Of a DNA stretch of 37,962 nucleotides, positions 35,801 through 37,962 are shown in pieces; positions within the stretch are counted from its first letter, which is position 1, and every line of letters begins with the position of its first letter. Both the position numbers and the translations under genes were made by a program. The notes under the pieces are model-generated. The model did no database searches. It was not told the origin of the DNA and saw nothing but the letters and a program-made list of their open reading frames with translations. This stretch comes from Flavobacteriales bacterium (GTDB lineage: Bacteria; Bacteroidota; Bacteroidia; NORP154): the NCBI GenBank assembly GCA_012966015.1, contig DTRI01000096.1, positions 1-37,962 on the forward strand, in the 5' to 3' direction.

Positions 35801-36553
35801 TGTGTAGGTATACTGATTCGTAAAAGTTGTTCCAGATGTAGTAGCCGTTGTCACCGTACCCCATTGGCCAGACAGAAGATGTCTTAGCATGTGCTGGTGA
35901 TTGTAATTACCATTGGGTAGAATGTTTCCCGGGTTGAATGATGTAGCTCCCGTTTGAGGACCTTCTACGTTATTCTGCAATAGAGCGACATTAATGTTAT
36001 TAACCCCTGTACCGTTCGCAGTATAATAGGCTTCAACATCTACTGTTAATACCCTTGTAGTATAGTCAAGGGTTGCTTCTGCAGCAATATTTACATACGA
36101 TGATTCGCCCAGAGAGATTCCCGCTGAATTCGTCCAATAGCTTCTACTCATTGCGGTGCAAGTGCTACAGTCGCCCATGCCAGTACCAGAAGGATTGGCG
36201 CTTGGTCCAGTGTTGGGAAATGGGTGTCTGTTTATTGTTCCGGCAGGATAGCCCGTTAATTGAGACTGGGAACTAATTGCAGTTCCAAAAGAAGTGCGAA
36301 AATCCGGGTCCCCACTAGTTCCTGGGTCTGCATACCCTCCAACATGGATGTTGACCAATACTACATCGTTGGGATTGTCATCGGCTAGCTGTTGAGCCCT
36401 TTTGTGTCCATCCGGACAAAACGTGCAATAAATACCGGTAAATTCTTCCAGCACTACATTTTTGTTTTCGGGAGTTTGGCTTACAAAAGTTTGTGCGTTT
36501 GTAAAAGCACAGACACCTGTAATTAATGCAATTGAGAGTAATGATCTTTTCAT
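32855..36553 (-). CDS. Omp28/thioredoxin-like-fold T9SS cargo with PKD domain, six tandem SprB-type repeats and type A sorting domain
   Basis: N-term KNVVLEEFTGIYCTFCPDGHKRAQQL...VLVNIHVGGYADP; PKD GGTVTFTDLSTNTPTQWAWTFTGG; tandem CDGTATASxxGGxxPYTYxW..GLCxGxxxVTVTDANGCT; C-term EFNIYPNPTSGVVHFDF...RGIYYIRVHDGRTVHTKKVSLI. Confidence 0.9.
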   Translation of the reverse strand: MKRSLLSIALITGVCAFTNAQTFVSQTPENKNVVLEEFTGIYCTFCPDGHKRAQQLADDNPNDVVLVNIHVGGYADPGTSGDPDFRTSFGTAISSQSQLTGYPAGTINRHPFPNTGPSANPSGTGMGDCSTCTAMSRSYWTNSAGISLGESSYVNIAAEATLDYTTRVLTVDVEAYYTANGTGVNNINVALLQNNVEGPQTGATSFNPGNILPNGNYNHQHMLRHLLSGQWGTVTTATTSGTTFTNQYTYTIPADLNGVDYNLFDLEVVVYIAEGQQEIISGNKASMNLIMPPGVSLVDLSASTNMTMPANYCDANVTPEITVTNNSSMTVDTFEVNYVLDGGAPVVLAGTSSLAPSGSATITFPAIVLTSGSHTIDYSVNLGAAIKLIDNVSGNNAASSGTINTISAVAFATSHSEGFESYSSGTKAIDNAIVINDNAENTYVVSNAVGGPSVTWPLGGYGNSDLSWRMRFYTWAAGSEATIVFENIDLSTNWGNGLRFSYAYAQYINENDRLEVNVSDDCGATWTNVFDKAGSALSTAAPYSGGHYYPAIAEWDSANISLAAFDGLSSVMIAFKGTGDYGNNLYIDDINIHATAGGTPPVANFSASSTSICEGGTVTFTDLSTNTPTQWAWTFTGGTPNSSANQNPTVVYNSAGTYTVSLTAINGDGGNTKTTTSMIIVNAPTVTGTSTDAACGSCDGTATASGANGATPYTYNWGTSPPQSGATATNLCAGSHSVTVTDGNGCTGTGAVIVASGGSMMTATSTGNGTSCVGACDGSATAIAINGATPYTYSWDTTPTQNSSTATGLCPGSHVATITDANGCVATTTVSISSGPSIVAVATSTDANCAGLCDGNASVTITGGTAPYYYYWNSSPAQIASIATGLCAGTYSVAINDANGCNTVDQVTINEPVAIVAITTSTDATCGVSDGTAYVSASNGSSPYSFLWSDGQSTSTASNLSAALYDVTITDANGCTTETSVSVNNIGAPTVFTTSQSTSCFGSSDGSVTVAASGGSLPYSYLWSDAVSQSSSTATGLPAGVYNVIVTDSMGCIATSVVTITEPTLMSTSMSYIKVSAETACDGTATASVSGGTPPYTYAWNDPANQTTATAIGLCLGSQSVVVTDANGCTGGGSIYLDSVVMGIIIIKKEFEFNIYPNPTSGVVHFDFSEESNRDINVTIFDISGKVLVIDDVTRSARENYSVNLSEFSRGIYYIRVHDGRTVHTKKVSLIR
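33130..34506 (-). repeat. Six tandem ~75 aa (~229 bp) SprB-type repeats
   Basis: Six units of the pattern CDGxAxxxxxGGxxPYxYxWxxxxxQxxxxAxGLCxGxYxVxVTDANGC counted in the translation. Confidence 0.85.
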
Positions 36554-36705
36554 GAGTGAGTTTTTTTGATTACTAAATCTTGTAAAAATTAATTAGTTTT
36601 CAGGATTAAAAAGATTGTGAGCCACCCCAGTAATAACAGAGCGCTTGCCAAAAGGCAGGCGTAAAGGTACAAAACTTTCTATATATAATATATATGCGTG
36701 ACTCT

Positions 36706-36851
36706 CTTAGACAAAGGTAGATAGAGCTATTACCATAGTAAATGGACAATTCCCGCTAAAGCAGGTACTTTTCTGGATGTTCTCTCTGAACTCGCTGGGT
36801 GAAACGCCGATTTTATTCTTAAAAAAACGACTGAAATAGGAGGGATCTTCG
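36706..36851 (-). repeat. Direct repeat copy 2: AraC 3'-end fragment plus promoter region, in front of the 32855-36553 gene
   Basis: Near-identical to 26952-27098; AraC reading frame fragment without the rest of the gene; one T deleted near the former C-terminus. Confidence 0.95.
36712..36719 (-). promoter_or_regulatory. Candidate -7 element TACCTTTG inside repeat copy 2
   Basis: TAnnTTTG match, same as copy 1. Confidence 0.4.
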
Positions 36852-36899
36852 CAATGTTGTTGTATAGATAGGGGGCGGAGCTCGTTGTGGTCAATGTAT

Positions 36900-37962
36900 C
36901 TATTTGGCTACCACGAACTTTTTGGTGGCTCGGTCCTTTCCGGAATAAATATTCAGATAATATACTCCTGTTCTCAGCGCGGTGGCATCAATTGCTATCT
37001 GATAACTTCCCTTCGACAGCTCCCGGTCAACTACCGTTCTTATTTGTTGCCCCATGATGTTGTACAGCACCACTCTGGTATCTGCTCTTTCTTTCACGTT
37101 TAATCTCAAAAATCCAATTGCATTCATTGGGTTGGGGAAGATCTCGCTAATACCGATCTGCGTGTCTGGGCTTTCGTCCATGCCCACAGCTATAGGCCCC
37201 GAGACGTTCAGGATTTCGTTGGTCTTCAGCTCTGTGGCATCATAATAGGAAACAAAGCCGATAAGCGTAATGTTTGCCTCGTTGTATGCTTCAGGAAGCG
37301 TGTAAGAATAGTTTTGTGAGTAGCTGGAGCTGGGCAGCACCAATGATGGAATTACAGAGCTTGTTCCCAGTGCGCCCGAAGGAACGGCCCGGAGCACATA
37401 TCTGTGGTCATATGCCAAAATTGGATTAGAAAAACCATACAGCGGGTGTGCAGCTCCCCCTGCGCCCTCGCTCTGGCTGCTGTAGTAGTTCACCTGGTCA
37501 TATCCAGCTCCCGTATCGGCCGCTATGTGGTCTTCAACGACATACAAGTTAAACCTCATGTCGCCCGTGGCGTAGTCAACAAAGTTGGCCGTCACCGTTG
37601 CATCAATAACACGCGTACTATAATTATATGATTTGGTAACAATAACATTTAATACCGCACCCACATTGACCCTGCTGGCGCAATTATTCATCCAGGCATT
37701 GTCAGCTCTGCTAATGGGTAGCTTTTCTTCACCTTCATACAGGACCCTGTCTATCATTGCCCTTGGATAAATTGTAACGCCATATTCCGATGCAAGATCG
37801 AGCCCCTCCTGAATTTTCATGCTGTCTGCTTCCGACCCGGCGTGGATAATTACGGGTACTACATTCGCATTTGTCGAGACTATGTCATCCAGCTCCAAAT
37901 ATCCATCCGGGCAATATCCGCACCATGCACCAGTAAACTCTTCCATTAATACATTTCGCGTG
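36900..37962 (-). CDS. Omp28-related T9SS cargo protein (5' end off window)
   Basis: TRNVLMEEFTGAWCGYCPDGYLELDDIV...VPVIIHAGSEADSM; frame open past the listed ATG at 37946 to the window edge; C-term ISEIFPNPMNAIGFLRLNV...TGVYYLNIYSGKDRATKKFVVAK. Confidence 0.87.
   Translation of the reverse strand, partial: TRNVLMEEFTGAWCGYCPDGYLELDDIVSTNANVVPVIIHAGSEADSMKIQEGLDLASEYGVTIYPRAMIDRVLYEGEEKLPISRADNAWMNNCASRVNVGAVLNVIVTKSYNYSTRVIDATVTANFVDYATGDMRFNLYVVEDHIAADTGAGYDQVNYYSSQSEGAGGAAHPLYGFSNPILAYDHRYVLRAVPSGALGTSSVIPSLVLPSSSYSQNYSYTLPEAYNEANITLIGFVSYYDATELKTNEILNVSGPIAVGMDESPDTQIGISEIFPNPMNAIGFLRLNVKERADTRVVLYNIMGQQIRTVVDRELSKGSYQIAIDATALRTGVYYLNIYSGKDRATKKFVVAK

Noticed and set aside
26952-36851. 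Idea that the two 147 bp repeats bound a composite transposon or IS element
   Set aside because: No transposase, no terminal inverted repeats or target-site duplications seen; the interval holds housekeeping genes (lysS, lipB).

Overview
A 38 kb Bacteroidota-type chromosomal window. The evidence is many type IX secretion (T9SS) sorting domains, SprB and PKD repeats, and TAnnTTTG-type -7 promoter elements. Housekeeping genes: uvrC, gpsA, lysS, lipB, an SIS-domain phosphosugar isomerase, an Mpo1/DUF962 protein and a serine hydrolase. There are nine intact or edge-truncated T9SS-exported proteins plus one decayed C-terminal-domain remnant. Two metal-related loci lie on the minus strand: (a) ArsR - MerTP - GDCCVxC-like - 49 aa CxxC ORF, with a nearby signal-peptide/HMA/thioredoxin gene; (b) a HME-RND efflux operon (two His-rich proteins, TolC, adaptor, CusA/CzcA-like pump) ending in an overlapping T9SS cargo gene. 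Most notable observations: (1) two near-identical dyads, TGTTnAAG-N6-CTTAAACA read on the minus strand, sit at the same distance (12 nt) from TAnnTTTG in front of arsR and of the HMA-Trx gene, suggesting an ArsR-family operator and a two-promoter regulon. (2) A C8 homopolymer breaks the HMA-Trx gene exactly between signal peptide and HMA domain; C7 restores the frame. (3) A standalone lipoprotein resembling the subtilase propeptide overlaps the 5' end of a T9SS subtilase gene. (4) A ~147 bp near-perfect repeat carries an AraC-regulator 3' end plus a candidate promoter and sits upstream of two different T9SS cargo genes. (5) Tandem PKD paralogs end in different T9SS sorting domains (type A vs type B). 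No rRNA, tRNA, CRISPR array or transposase was recognised. All calls are by eye from the sequence and supplied ORFs; no searches were run.
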